DNA of 64,000 bases from Alphaproteobacteria bacterium HGW-Alphaproteobacteria-7 (GTDB taxonomy: Bacteria; Pseudomonadota; Alphaproteobacteria; Sphingomonadales; Sphingomonadaceae): positions 62,001 to 126,000 of the forward strand of contig PHEB01000002.1 of NCBI GenBank assembly GCA_002842735.1, given 5' to 3'. Position 1 is the stretch's first letter; every line of letters starts with the position of its first letter. The position numbers and the translations under genes are program-made. Positions 29,967-42,122 of this stretch are shown here, piece after piece. The notes under the pieces were generated by a model that had not been told where the DNA came from, did no database searches, and saw nothing but the letters and a program-made list of their open reading frames with translations.

Positions 29967-31133
29967 ATGCGCGCCACCCCCGATTTCGACTTCCAGCTTG
30001 GCGAGGCCGCCGAGATGATCCGCGACACCACCGCGCGCTTCGCCGATGAACAGATCGCGCCGCTGGCGGAACGCACAGACCGCGAAGACCGCTTCCCGCG
30101 CGAGCTGTGGGAACCGATGGGGGCATTGGGCCTGCACGGCATAACGGTTGAGGAAGAATGGGGCGGGCTGGGGCTGGGCTACCTCGAACACGTGATCGCG
30201 GTCGAGGAAGTCAGCCGCGCTTCGGCCAGCGTCGGCCTGTCCTATGGCGCGCATTCCAACCTGTGCCTCAACCAGATCCGCCGCTGGGGGAATGACGAGC
30301 AGAAGGCGAAATACCTCCCCAAACTGATCTCTGGCGAACACGTCGGCAGCCTCGCCATGTCCGAAGCGGGCGCGGGTAGCGACGTGGTTTCGATGAAGCT
30401 GAAGGCCGAGGAAGTGCAGGGCGGATACGTCCTCAACGGCACCAAGTTCTGGATCACCAACGCGCCCGAGGCCGATACGCTGGTGGTCTATGCCAAGACC
30501 GATGGCCACGCGGGCAGCCGCGGCATCACCGCCTTCCTGATCGAAAAGGGCGACGAGGGCTTCGCCATCGGCCAGAAAATCCACAAGGTCGGCATGAAAG
30601 GTTCCCCCACCGCCGAGCTGGTGTTCAGCGATTGCTTCATCCCCGAAGACCGCATCATGGGGCCGCTGAACGGCGGCGTCGGCGTGCTGATGAGCGGACT
30701 TGATTACGAGCGCGTGGTGCTCGCCGGGTTGCAGCTCGGCATCATGCAGGCGTGCCTCGACACGGTGATCCCCTATCTGCGCGAGAGGAAGCAGTTCGGA
30801 AAGGCGATTGGGTCGTTCCAGCTGATGCAGGCCAAGGTCGCCGATATGTATGTCGCCCTGCAATCGGCGCGCGCCTACACCTATGCGGTGGCCAAGGCGT
30901 GTGACGCCGGACAGACCACGCGGTTCGATGCGGCAGGCGTGATTTTGCTCGCGAGCGAAAACGCCTTCAAGGTCGCCGCCGAAAGCGTGCAGGCGCTGGG
31001 CGGGGCGGGCTACACCACCGACTGGCCGGTGGAACGCTATATGCGCGATGCCAAGCTGCTCGACATCGGCGCAGGCACGAACGAGATCAGGCGAATGCTG
31101 ATCGGACGCGAATTGATTGGAGCAGCAGGATGA
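29967..31133 (+). CDS. Acyl-CoA dehydrogenase, probably isovaleryl-CoA dehydrogenase
   Basis: Start moved to ATG 29967 ([41 protein letters not shown]). [43 protein letters not shown]; located before a carboxyltransferase gene. Confidence 0.88.
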   Translation: MRATPDFDFQLGEAAEMIRDTTARFADEQIAPLAERTDREDRFPRELWEPMGALGLHGITVEEEWGGLGLGYLEHVIAVEEVSRASASVGLSYGAHSNLCLNQIRRWGNDEQKAKYLPKLISGEHVGSLAMSEAGAGSDVVSMKLKAEEVQGGYVLNGTKFWITNAPEADTLVVYAKTDGHAGSRGITAFLIEKGDEGFAIGQKIHKVGMKGSPTAELVFSDCFIPEDRIMGPLNGGVGVLMSGLDYERVVLAGLQLGIMQACLDTVIPYLRERKQFGKAIGSFQLMQAKVADMYVALQSARAYTYAVAKACDAGQTTRFDAAGVILLASENAFKVAAESVQALGGAGYTTDWPVERYMRDAKLLDIGAGTNEIRRMLIGRELIGAAG

Positions 31134-31435
31134 GCGGCGACGAAGATTACGTTTACGACGAAGCGAGCGGCGAATGGATGGCTGCGTCGGAATTGGCGGC
31201 CAAACAGGCGGCGGAAAACCGGGTCGAGGTGCGCGATGCGGTCGGCAACATCCTTGCGGATGGTGACGCGGTGACGCTGATCAAGGACTTGGACGTCAAG
31301 GGCGCGGGCCAGACGCTCAAGCAAGGCACCCTGATCAAATCGATCCGCCTGACCGGCGACGCGCAGGAAATCGACTGCAAATATCCCGGCATCAAGGGCC
31401 TCGTGCTACGCGCCGAATTTGTGCGGAAACGGTAA
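31130..31435 (+). CDS. PhnA/YjdM-like protein lacking the N-terminal zinc ribbon
   Basis: [67 protein letters not shown] matches the PhnA C-terminal domain; the N-terminal 40 aa has no cysteine. Confidence 0.75.
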   Translation: MSGDEDYVYDEASGEWMAASELAAKQAAENRVEVRDAVGNILADGDAVTLIKDLDVKGAGQTLKQGTLIKSIRLTGDAQEIDCKYPGIKGLVLRAEFVRKR

Positions 31436-31455
31436 TGTTCTGCCTTGGCTATCTT

Positions 31456-31545
31456 GTCACCCTGAACTTGTTTCAGGGTCCATCCCGCGAACAAGAGCCT
31501 TCGGTGCGGACGGAGATATGGATGCTGAAACAAGTTCAGCATGAC
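31456..31545. repeat. REP-like palindromic extragenic element
   Basis: gtcaccctgaacttgtttcagggtcca ... tggatgctgaaacaagttcagcatgac: outer arms are inverted complements. Confidence 0.8.
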
Positions 31546-31558
31546 GGAGAGTTTTAGA

Positions 31559-33193
31559 ATGACCGCCCCCACCCTCACCTCGAAACTCGACCGCGAAAGC
31601 CCGGAGGCCACGGCCCGCTTCGCGCATAATCAGGCGCTGGCGCAGCAGCTTCGCGCCGCTGTGGCCGAAGCCGCGCTCGGCGGGCCGGAGAAGCATCGCG
31701 AACGCCACGTGTCGCGCGGCAAATTGCTCCCACGAGAACGCGTGGAGCGGCTGCTCGATCCCGGCTCGCCGTTCCTTGAGATCGGGCAGCTCGCCGCCAA
31801 CGGGATGTACGAAGGTGACGTCAACGGCGCCTCGATCATCTGCGGGGTGGGGCGCGTTTCGGGGCGGCAGTGCATGATCGTGTGCAATGATGCGACCGTG
31901 AAGGGCGGCACCTATTATCCGATGACGGTCAAGAAACACCTGCGCGCGCAAGAAATCGCGCAAGAGAACCGCCTGCCGTGCATCTATCTGGTGGACTCCG
32001 GCGGGGCAAACCTGCCGCATCAGGCGGAGGTCTTCCCCGACCGCGACCACTTCGGGCGGATCTTCTTCAATCAGGCCAATATGAGCGCGCTCGGCATCCC
32101 GCAGATTGCCTGCGTGATGGGGTCTTGCACCGCCGGGGGCGCATACGTTCCCGCCATGTCGGATGAGAGCGTGATTGTCCGCAACCAAGGCACGATCTTC
32201 CTCGCCGGGCCGCCACTGGTGAAGGCTGCGACGGGCGAGGAGATCAGTGCCGAGGATTTGGGTGGCGGCGATCTGCACGCCAGAAAATCGGGCGTGGTCG
32301 ATCACCTTGCCGAGAATGATGAGCACGCGCTCACCATCGTGCGCGATATTGTCTCGCATTTGGGAATCCCCACGAAGGTGGGGACCTCAGGCGGCAGTGT
32401 GCTTTCGCCTGAGGCCCCCGCCTTCGCGGGGGTGCGCCCGCCGAAATACGACGCGGATGATCTCTACGCCCTCATCCCCGATGATGTGCGCGCGCCCTAT
32501 GATGTGAAAGAAGTGATCGCGCGGCTGGTCGACGGCAGCGAGTTCCACGAGTTCAAACAACACTACGGTTCCACGCTGGTGTGCGGTTTTGCCCATATCT
32601 GGGGGATGCCCGTCGCGATCCTCGCCAATAACGGCGTGCTGTTCAGTGAAAGCGCACAGAAGGGCGCGCATTTCATCGAACTCGCCTGCCAGCGCCGCAT
32701 TCCGCTGCTGTTCCTCCAGAATATCAGCGGCTTCATGGTCGGCGGAAAATACGAGGCGGAAGGGATTGCCAAGCATGGCGCAAAGCTCGTCACCGCCGTG
32801 GCCACCGCGACCGTGCCGAAAGTCACCGTGGTGATCGGCGGCAGCTTTGGCGCGGGCAATTACGGCATGTGCGGGCGGGCCTATTCGCCGCGTTTCATGT
32901 TCACCTGGCCCAATGCACGCATCTCGGTGATGGGCGGCGAGCAGGCGGCATCCGTACTCGCCACCGTCCACCGCGACGCGGACTCGTGGGACGCTGACCA
33001 GACCGAAGCCTTCAAGGCCCCGATCCGCCAGAAATACGAGGATGAAGGCAACCCCTACTACGCCACCGCGCGGCTGTGGGACGACGGCGTGGTCGACCCG
33101 GCGCAGACCCGCGATGTGCTGGGGCTTGCGCTGGCGGCGTGTCTTGAGGCACCTATTGCAGAAGCGCCTCGCTTTGGCGTGTTCAGGATGTGA
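31559..33193 (+). CDS. Acyl-CoA carboxylase beta (carboxyltransferase) subunit, methylcrotonyl-CoA carboxylase type
   Basis: [90 protein letters not shown]. Follows isovaleryl-CoA dehydrogenase. Confidence 0.92.
   Translation: MTAPTLTSKLDRESPEATARFAHNQALAQQLRAAVAEAALGGPEKHRERHVSRGKLLPRERVERLLDPGSPFLEIGQLAANGMYEGDVNGASIICGVGRVSGRQCMIVCNDATVKGGTYYPMTVKKHLRAQEIAQENRLPCIYLVDSGGANLPHQAEVFPDRDHFGRIFFNQANMSALGIPQIACVMGSCTAGGAYVPAMSDESVIVRNQGTIFLAGPPLVKAATGEEISAEDLGGGDLHARKSGVVDHLAENDEHALTIVRDIVSHLGIPTKVGTSGGSVLSPEAPAFAGVRPPKYDADDLYALIPDDVRAPYDVKEVIARLVDGSEFHEFKQHYGSTLVCGFAHIWGMPVAILANNGVLFSESAQKGAHFIELACQRRIPLLFLQNISGFMVGGKYEAEGIAKHGAKLVTAVATATVPKVTVVIGGSFGAGNYGMCGRAYSPRFMFTWPNARISVMGGEQAASVLATVHRDADSWDADQTEAFKAPIRQKYEDEGNPYYATARLWDDGVVDPAQTRDVLGLALAACLEAPIAEAPRFGVFRM
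32368..32431. repeat. REP/BIME-like palindrome inside the carboxyltransferase CDS
   Basis: Arms 32368-32393 and 32406-32431 are reverse complements at 23 of 26 positions with a 12-nt loop; each arm also contains its own hairpin. Confidence 0.88.
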
Positions 33194-33197
33194 TGGG

Positions 33198-33572
33198 ATG
33201 ATAGAAGGTTCAACGGCATTCGTTCTTATTGTTTTTGGCTATTTATTTTATCGGTCGGCGGATCAAGAAGCCAAATTTTCCCACATTCATTGGGTTGTAC
33301 TTGGAATTCGCTCTAGACGTGACCTGTTAGAGGGCGTTGGTAAGCATGAGGAAGCGAAAGGTCTCGGTCTACTTGCAAATGAACTTAGTTCTGCTGCTGG
33401 CCGTCTTTCACTGAAGGTTGCAAGCAGCCCCGATGCTTCGTTGCGAGCTTCGAAAGCTATTATGCTCGTTAATGGCGACGATTTTCTTTCGAAACTGGGC
33501 CTCCTTCCTGGATCAGCGGCTTTCTTGCCAACGAAGAATGCATTGCGCTGGCTTGCCAGCAAAGTCAGCTGA
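33198..33572 (+). CDS. Hypothetical protein with N-terminal TM helix; visibly AT-richer than neighbours
   Basis: MIEGSTAFVLIVFGYLFYRSADQEAKFSHIHW...; in-frame ATG 33198; no recognised family. Confidence 0.5.
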   Translation: MIEGSTAFVLIVFGYLFYRSADQEAKFSHIHWVVLGIRSRRDLLEGVGKHEEAKGLGLLANELSSAAGRLSLKVASSPDASLRASKAIMLVNGDDFLSKLGLLPGSAAFLPTKNALRWLASKVS

Positions 33573-33615
33573 TTAAGCTGAAACCCCCACACCGCCACTT
33601 GCGTATCTCCCTCGA

Positions 33616-34281
33616 TTGCGGGCAGACACGTATCGGAAGAGGGGCCAGACATTGCCGCACACCGTCATTCGCGAACCCACGCTGCTCTCGCGCATCGTGC
33701 GCCGGATCATTCTCGCCATCTGGCGCCTCAGGGGCTGGAAGATCGATGGCGGCCTGCCCCGGCACCTGAAAAAATACGTGATCGCAGGCGCGCCGCATAC
33801 TTCCAACTGGGATTTCGTGTTCTTCACCGGCGCGACTCACGAAGAAGGCGTGAAGCCCAACTTCATGGGCAAGCACACACTGTTCACCGGCATCATGCGC
33901 AACTTCATGCTCGACATGGGCGGCATCCCGATTGATCGCCGCAAGAGCGCCAACGCCACCGAACAGGTCGCCGCCGAATTCGCTGTCCGTGATGAACTGG
34001 CGCTGGTGATCGCCTGCGAGGGCACCCGCAAGAGCGATGGCAAGTGGCGTTCGGGCTTCTACCATATCGCGCGCGCGGCGAACGTCCCGATCGTCCCCGC
34101 CTTTGCCGATAATGCCAACCTGATCGTCAGCTTCGGCCCGCCAATGCTGCCGACCGGCAATTATGGTGAGGACTTGCTGAAAATCGCCGAATGGTTCCGC
34201 GCAAAGCTGCCCGATTACGAGCGGTTCAAAGTGCTTGAACAGCAGGCGCGCGATATTATCGCGGGCAAGAACGACGTTTGA
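33616..34281 (+). CDS. 1-acyl-sn-glycerol-3-phosphate acyltransferase-like (PlsC family)
   Basis: VIAGAPHTSNWDFVFFTGAT, GGIPIDRR, IACEGTRKSDGKWRSGFYHIARAANVPIVPAF. Start could be internal. Confidence 0.85.
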   Translation: MRADTYRKRGQTLPHTVIREPTLLSRIVRRIILAIWRLRGWKIDGGLPRHLKKYVIAGAPHTSNWDFVFFTGATHEEGVKPNFMGKHTLFTGIMRNFMLDMGGIPIDRRKSANATEQVAAEFAVRDELALVIACEGTRKSDGKWRSGFYHIARAANVPIVPAFADNANLIVSFGPPMLPTGNYGEDLLKIAEWFRAKLPDYERFKVLEQQARDIIAGKNDV

Positions 34282-34403
34282 ACTGCCGAAAGCCGCTCAA
34301 ATCGACCAACCGCCCTGTTTCGCCGCACAAATGGCACGTCGCGCCCTTTAAGCCAGCGGCCACTTCGCCTATGTTGAATCCCAGCAAGGAGGCGCGCTGA
34401 CCC

Positions 34404-35045
34404 ATGGCTCTCAACCCCACCCTACGCGAGGAAGAGCGTGAGCGGATTGCGCGCCATGTGCTCGATCTGGTGAAAGCGCGCGGATCAGAGATCCCGTGGA
34501 CTATCGCCATGGCCGAAAGCGGGCTGACGCGCGCACGGTTCGAAGCACTGTTTGCCGATTATGACGATCTGTTCGATGCGGTCGCCCAGACCTGGCTTGC
34601 CCCGCATATGGCGGTGATGGAGGAGGTGCTGGCGAGCAATCTCCCGCCTCCGCGCAAGATGTTCGAATTCTTCCGCCGTCGCTTCACCATATCGCAGGCG
34701 CGGTTCCGCGAAGACCCGGAACATTTCACTATCCTGTGCGAAATGGGCGCTGCCAATTTTGAAAAGGTGCGTTCCTATGTCGATCTGGCCGATCACTACC
34801 TGTGCGAGCTGATTGCAGAAGCCCAGGCCGAAGGGTTCTTTGCGGGGCTGGAAATTGATGAGGCGCTGTCGCTGATCAATCAGATGATGTCCAACTACAC
34901 CCTGCCCGATGCGCTGATCTATCTCGGTGAGAAGCTGACCGAGCAGAAACTCGCACGGATCGTCGACACGATGTTCATCGGCTTGTCGGGCGAGACCGGC
35001 ACGGATGCTTCGGGTGTCAACACGCTGAAAGTGGCGTCGTTCTGA
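34404..35045 (+). CDS. TetR/AcrR family transcriptional regulator
   Basis: ERIARHVLDLVKARGSEIPWTIAMAESGLTRARFEALFADYDDLFDAVAQTWL, TetR-like HTH then helical domain. Confidence 0.75.
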   Translation: MALNPTLREEERERIARHVLDLVKARGSEIPWTIAMAESGLTRARFEALFADYDDLFDAVAQTWLAPHMAVMEEVLASNLPPPRKMFEFFRRRFTISQARFREDPEHFTILCEMGAANFEKVRSYVDLADHYLCELIAEAQAEGFFAGLEIDEALSLINQMMSNYTLPDALIYLGEKLTEQKLARIVDTMFIGLSGETGTDASGVNTLKVASF

Positions 35046-35157
35046 AAGCGATTTATATCAGCGCGCTGAGATGCTTGCGCATCACGCGCTGGAAATGCGC
35101 GGGGCGCCGCACGGGCTTGACCAAAGCGCGATAAGTCAGGCTCATCGAGCTTTGGTA

Positions 35158-35934
35158 TTAGTCCCGGCGGAACTGCAGCACATTGGCGGGCCGTTTGGGC
35201 GGCGGCGGGCGCAGGCGCTGTTCGGCGAGCGCATATTTGAGCGCCGCGCCCACCATCAGCGCCGATACCAGCAGGATCGCCGCCGCCCAGAACCAGTGAG
35301 GCAGGCCCATTTCCGCAGCGATTTGTCCGGTGTCTGACAGTATTGACTGACCCTCGATCACCGCTTGTTCGGTGAACAGGTAATGGAAATCGCGCAGCAT
35401 GCTCATCGCGCCCAGCACACCTAAGAATTGCAGGGTAAAGCGCACGAACCCAGGCGAAGCGCGCCATGCAACCAGCACCAACACCGCAGCCACCAGCGGC
35501 AACATGGTATAGCCGACTGGCGACCGCACCCAGATCGCCACGCTCGCCATAATCGCCGCCGCCGATAGCCACAGTACGGGTCGCCACAGCCGCGGATGCG
35601 CGCTGGCGACGATCAGAAGGGCGCCGACCACGCTCGGCGCCAATGGCCCGCCGGCAGCAATCGCGGCGAGCGTGAAGCGTGAGGCATCAGCCGCGACCTG
35701 GCTCTGCGCGACGCCCGAACCACTGGCAAAGATCATCAATTGCTGAAATTGCTGCCCCAGCGCCAGCGCCGTCAGCCCATGGCCCATTTCGTGAAACCAG
35801 GTTGTCAGGATGGCGAAGGGATAGATCAGATAGGTGCCAAATGGCAGCGCAGGCAGCATCACCACCACCAACCCGGCCAGCACCAGCCGACCGACCGCTT
35901 CGCCCTGACTGCCGGGGGTAACAAGCGATCGCAT
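35158..35934 (-). CDS. M50 family metallopeptidase-like membrane protein
   Basis: TTWFHEMGHGLTALALGQQF (HEMGH zinc motif), multiple TM helices. Confidence 0.82.
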   Translation of the reverse strand: MRSLVTPGSQGEAVGRLVLAGLVVVMLPALPFGTYLIYPFAILTTWFHEMGHGLTALALGQQFQQLMIFASGSGVAQSQVAADASRFTLAAIAAGGPLAPSVVGALLIVASAHPRLWRPVLWLSAAAIMASVAIWVRSPVGYTMLPLVAAVLVLVAWRASPGFVRFTLQFLGVLGAMSMLRDFHYLFTEQAVIEGQSILSDTGQIAAEMGLPHWFWAAAILLVSALMVGAALKYALAEQRLRPPPPKRPANVLQFRRD

Positions 35935-35939
35935 CGGCC

Positions 35940-37127
35940 TCAGCCAGCCTCGGCAGGCGAGGGCCCTGCGCCCCTGTCCCCTGTGCCCTTGCCCCTTGCG
36001 TCCTTATCATCGGCATTCGGAACCCGCCCGGTCGCATCGACCGCGATTCGCAGTGCTTCCTCGTCCTCGTCACGCTGTTCGCGCAGGATCGACCAGCTGG
36101 CCAGAAACAGACCGGCGACCAGCGGGCCGAGGACAATTCCCGAAAACCCGGCCATGCTGATCCCGCCCAATGTGGTGATGAGGATGATCCAGTCAGGAAT
36201 ACCAGTATCGCGCCCGACCAGTATCGGGCGCAGCACATTATCGGCCGATGAGATGATGAAGAACCCGGTCAGCAGCACGAACAGGCCCTGCCAGTAATCA
36301 CCGATCAACAGCAGATACAGGCCCGCCGGCAACCACACCGCGCCCGATCCGATCACCGGAACCAGCGCGAAAATCGCCATGATCACCCCGAACAACAGTG
36401 CCGATGGCACGCCCGCAATCATCAGCGTGATCGTGCCCAGCGCGCCCTGCACCAACGCCACCACGCCGGTGCCCTTGATGGTCGCGCGCACGATCCCGAG
36501 GAACCGTTCAGACAGACGTTCGGCAATGCTGCGTTCAACCGGGATCGCCCGCAGCACCGTTCGCCCGATCCGTTCGCCATCGCGCAGCAGGAAATACATT
36601 ACATAAAGCGCGACGCCGAACGACAGGAGGAAGCCGAGTGCGCCGCTGCCGATCGAAACCGCCTGACCGGCAATCATCCCGGCGCTTTCGCTGAGCAATT
36701 CCTGTATTCGCGCCTGGACATTCGCCATGTCGGCCCAGCCGCTGCGGTCAAATGCTTCCTGCGCGGTTGCCGGCAGCATGTTGTAAACAGAATTGAACAG
36801 CGCAGCCAGATCGACCGGTTGCTGCTGCAAGGCGGCGACCAGCCTGATCGCTTGCTGCGCCACCAGCGCGGCAATCCACAGCGCGGGAACCATCACAACG
36901 AAGAAGATCACCAGCAGCGATACCCCCGCCGCCGGATTGCGCCGCCCGCCCATTCGCCGCAGGATATTGCGATACAGCGGCTGGAACATGATCGCTGCCA
37001 GCCCCGCCCACAATAGCGGCTGGGCAAACGGCAAGATGATGACAGCCATCAGCAGGCTGACCACCGCAAGGATTATCAGGAAGCTTGCGTGCTGCAATTC
37101 CTCGGTGCGGTGCGGCTGTTGATTCAT
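35940..37127 (-). CDS. AI-2E family transporter (PerM-like)
   Basis: Membrane protein with LVQGALGTITLMIAGVPSALLFGVIMAIFALVPVIGSGAVWLPAGLYLLLIGDYWQGLF and GGISMAGFSGIVLGPLVAGLFL. Confidence 0.88.
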   Translation of the reverse strand: MNQQPHRTEELQHASFLIILAVVSLLMAVIILPFAQPLLWAGLAAIMFQPLYRNILRRMGGRRNPAAGVSLLVIFFVVMVPALWIAALVAQQAIRLVAALQQQPVDLAALFNSVYNMLPATAQEAFDRSGWADMANVQARIQELLSESAGMIAGQAVSIGSGALGFLLSFGVALYVMYFLLRDGERIGRTVLRAIPVERSIAERLSERFLGIVRATIKGTGVVALVQGALGTITLMIAGVPSALLFGVIMAIFALVPVIGSGAVWLPAGLYLLLIGDYWQGLFVLLTGFFIISSADNVLRPILVGRDTGIPDWIILITTLGGISMAGFSGIVLGPLVAGLFLASWSILREQRDEDEEALRIAVDATGRVPNADDKDARGKGTGDRGAGPSPAEAG

Positions 37128-37154
37128 GGCCTTCGGTTCGTTCCCTGTAAGTGC

Positions 37155-39779
<2,625 letters not shown>

Positions 39780-39833
39780 TCATCCACAGGCGAATTCGTT
39801 ATGACAGCCTCGAAGTCATCTGGGAGTGCTGAC

Positions 39834-41261
39834 ATGAAGAAGCCGATTACCGCCCTTGCCGCTGCCGCACTGGTCGCGACGCCGCTGGCAGCACAGACGC
39901 CAACCGGCACCATGGGCGATTTGCGCCCCGACCAGCAGCAGTTCTTTGCTCTTTATAAGGAGCTGGTTGAAACCGACACCACGGTGTCCAGCGGCAGTTG
40001 CACCCAGGCATCGGCGCAGATCGCCACCCGGCTCAAGGCAGCGGGCTTTGCTGATGACCAGATCATCCAGTTTTCGGTTCCCGAGCACCCCAAGGATGGC
40101 GGGCTGGTAGCGGTGCTGCCGGGTACGTCAAAGTCGCTCAAGCCGATGCTGCTGCTCGCCCACATCGACGTGGTCGAAGCCAAGCGCGAAGATTGGGTGC
40201 GCGAACCGTTCAAGCTGATCGAGGAAGGTGGCTATTATTACGCGCGCGGGATCGCCGACGACAAGTTCATGGCCGCAACCTGGGCTGATGCGATGATCCG
40301 GCTGAAGGAGGCCAACGCCAAGCCCAAGCGCACGATCAAAATGGCGCTGACCTGCGGTGAGGAGACCGACACCGCATTCAATGGGGCGCAATACCTGTCC
40401 ACCCAAAAGCGCGACCTGATCGATGCCGCGTTCGCACTCAATGAAGGCGGCGGCGGGCGCACCGATGGCAAGGGCCATCTGATGGTTCAGACGGTGCAGG
40501 TCGGCGAAAAGGTCTATCAGGATTATAAGCTGGTGGTGACCAATCCGGGCGGGCACAGCTCACAGCCGGTGCCCGACAACGCGATCTACCGCATGGCGGA
40601 GGCGCTCGAAAAGATCGGTGCGCACGAATTTCCAGCCGAGCTCAACGACACCACCCGCGCCTTCTTCGCCAAGGCGGGCGCTTTGCGGCCCGACGCACTG
40701 GGCAAGGCGATGGTCGCGCTGACCGAGAACCTCGACAACCCAGAGGCGATGGCGCTGGTCAACAAGGACAAAGCGATGCATTCGATGCTGCGCACGACCT
40801 GCGTGGCGACGATGATCGAAGGCGGGCATGCGGTCAATGCGCTGCCGCAGCGGGTCGAAGCGAACGTCAACTGCCGGATTTTCCCCGGCCATAGCCCCGC
40901 CGAAATCAAGGATCAGCTGGCCGCTGTGGTCGATGACAACGCGGTCGCGATTTCGTTCGCGCGGGCTGACAAGCTGATCGCCACATCCCCGCCGCTCGAT
41001 CCCGCAATCATCGGTCCGATGGAAGCGCTGGCGGCGAAGTATTTTCCCGGCGTGCCGGTGATCCCGGCCATGTCGACCGGAGCGACCGATGCAGTTTACA
41101 TCGGCGGTGCGGGGATCCCCACCTACGGCGTTCCCGGCGCATGGGGCGATCCTGACGGCAATGGTGCCCATGGCCTCAACGAACGGCTTGAGGTCAAGGC
41201 GGTCTATACCGGACGCGATTATCTGTTCGACCTGGTCAAGGCGTTGGCGAATCCGAAATAA
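39834..41261 (+). CDS. M20/M25/M40 family metallo-hydrolase, secreted
   Basis: Start set at ATG 39834 (MKKPITALAAAALVATPLAAQ); MLLLAHIDVVEAKREDW, TCGEETD, MSTGATDAVYIGGAGIPTYG. Confidence 0.9.
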   Translation: MKKPITALAAAALVATPLAAQTPTGTMGDLRPDQQQFFALYKELVETDTTVSSGSCTQASAQIATRLKAAGFADDQIIQFSVPEHPKDGGLVAVLPGTSKSLKPMLLLAHIDVVEAKREDWVREPFKLIEEGGYYYARGIADDKFMAATWADAMIRLKEANAKPKRTIKMALTCGEETDTAFNGAQYLSTQKRDLIDAAFALNEGGGGRTDGKGHLMVQTVQVGEKVYQDYKLVVTNPGGHSSQPVPDNAIYRMAEALEKIGAHEFPAELNDTTRAFFAKAGALRPDALGKAMVALTENLDNPEAMALVNKDKAMHSMLRTTCVATMIEGGHAVNALPQRVEANVNCRIFPGHSPAEIKDQLAAVVDDNAVAISFARADKLIATSPPLDPAIIGPMEALAAKYFPGVPVIPAMSTGATDAVYIGGAGIPTYGVPGAWGDPDGNGAHGLNERLEVKAVYTGRDYLFDLVKALANPK

Positions 41262-41270
41262 ACTGGCGGC

Positions 41271-42080
41271 TCACTCCGCCGGTTTGGCGGGCGGCCAGTT
41301 GAACGGTCGCCCAAATGCTTCGCGAAAATGCACCGCGCCTTGCCAGATCGTCGCGTCGAACAGCGGCATCATCCCGGCGCGGGTGGCGGCGTCAAACTGG
41401 GTTTCGTGGCACTGCGCAGCGGCGCTGGCGGCGGCGAGATCGGCGGGGGTGTAGGCGATGCTTTCGGTCAGCAGCGCGGGGTCGGTGGTGGCCCATTGCG
41501 CCATTTCGGGCACCGGCGGCAAGCGTCCGGCGGGGATGCCGACATAAAGCAGCTTGGGGCGGGTCGCGGCGGGCATGGCCTGCACGACCTGTGTGGCAAG
41601 CGCGCTCACCATGCGGTGGTCGGCGTGGCCATAGCCGCCATCGGGGCCCCAGGTGAGGGCGATGTCAGCATCAGCGATTTGCGCGGATATTGAGGCAATA
41701 AGCGTGTCCGCTTGGGCCGCCTTTCCGCGTGCTTCCTGCCATAGCCGTCCGTCACCCCAGCCAAGGTTGTCTAAAAACGAAACCCCCAGTGCCGTGGCTG
41801 CGCACTGCGCCTCTTGGCGGCGGATCTTCGCCAACTGTTCGCCCGGAGCAAGATCGGAAACGCCCGGCCCGGCATCGCCCGCAGTGGCATGGATGATGGT
41901 GACAAAATGGCCCTGCCGCGACAGCGCAGCGAGCGCGGGGGCCATCGGCAGTTCGTCATCAGGATGCGCCAGCACGGCGGTCACCCGAAAATGCTCGGCA
42001 ACCTGTTCCTGTCCGCGCCCCGCCGCCGGGGTTATCGCCAATGCGGCCAGCGCCGCCACTATTGCTTGCCGGATCATCAT
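41271..42080 (-). CDS. PIG-L family deacetylase, secreted
   Basis: Start set at ATG 42080; signal peptide then VTAVLAHPDDELPMAPALAAL, GGYGHADHRMVSALA. Confidence 0.85.
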   Translation of the reverse strand: MMIRQAIVAALAALAITPAAGRGQEQVAEHFRVTAVLAHPDDELPMAPALAALSRQGHFVTIIHATAGDAGPGVSDLAPGEQLAKIRRQEAQCAATALGVSFLDNLGWGDGRLWQEARGKAAQADTLIASISAQIADADIALTWGPDGGYGHADHRMVSALATQVVQAMPAATRPKLLYVGIPAGRLPPVPEMAQWATTDPALLTESIAYTPADLAAASAAAQCHETQFDAATRAGMMPLFDATIWQGAVHFREAFGRPFNWPPAKPAE

Positions 42081-42122
42081 CACCCTCCTTTCAAACCCTT
42101 TGCGCTTGGCTTTGGCCCGGTT

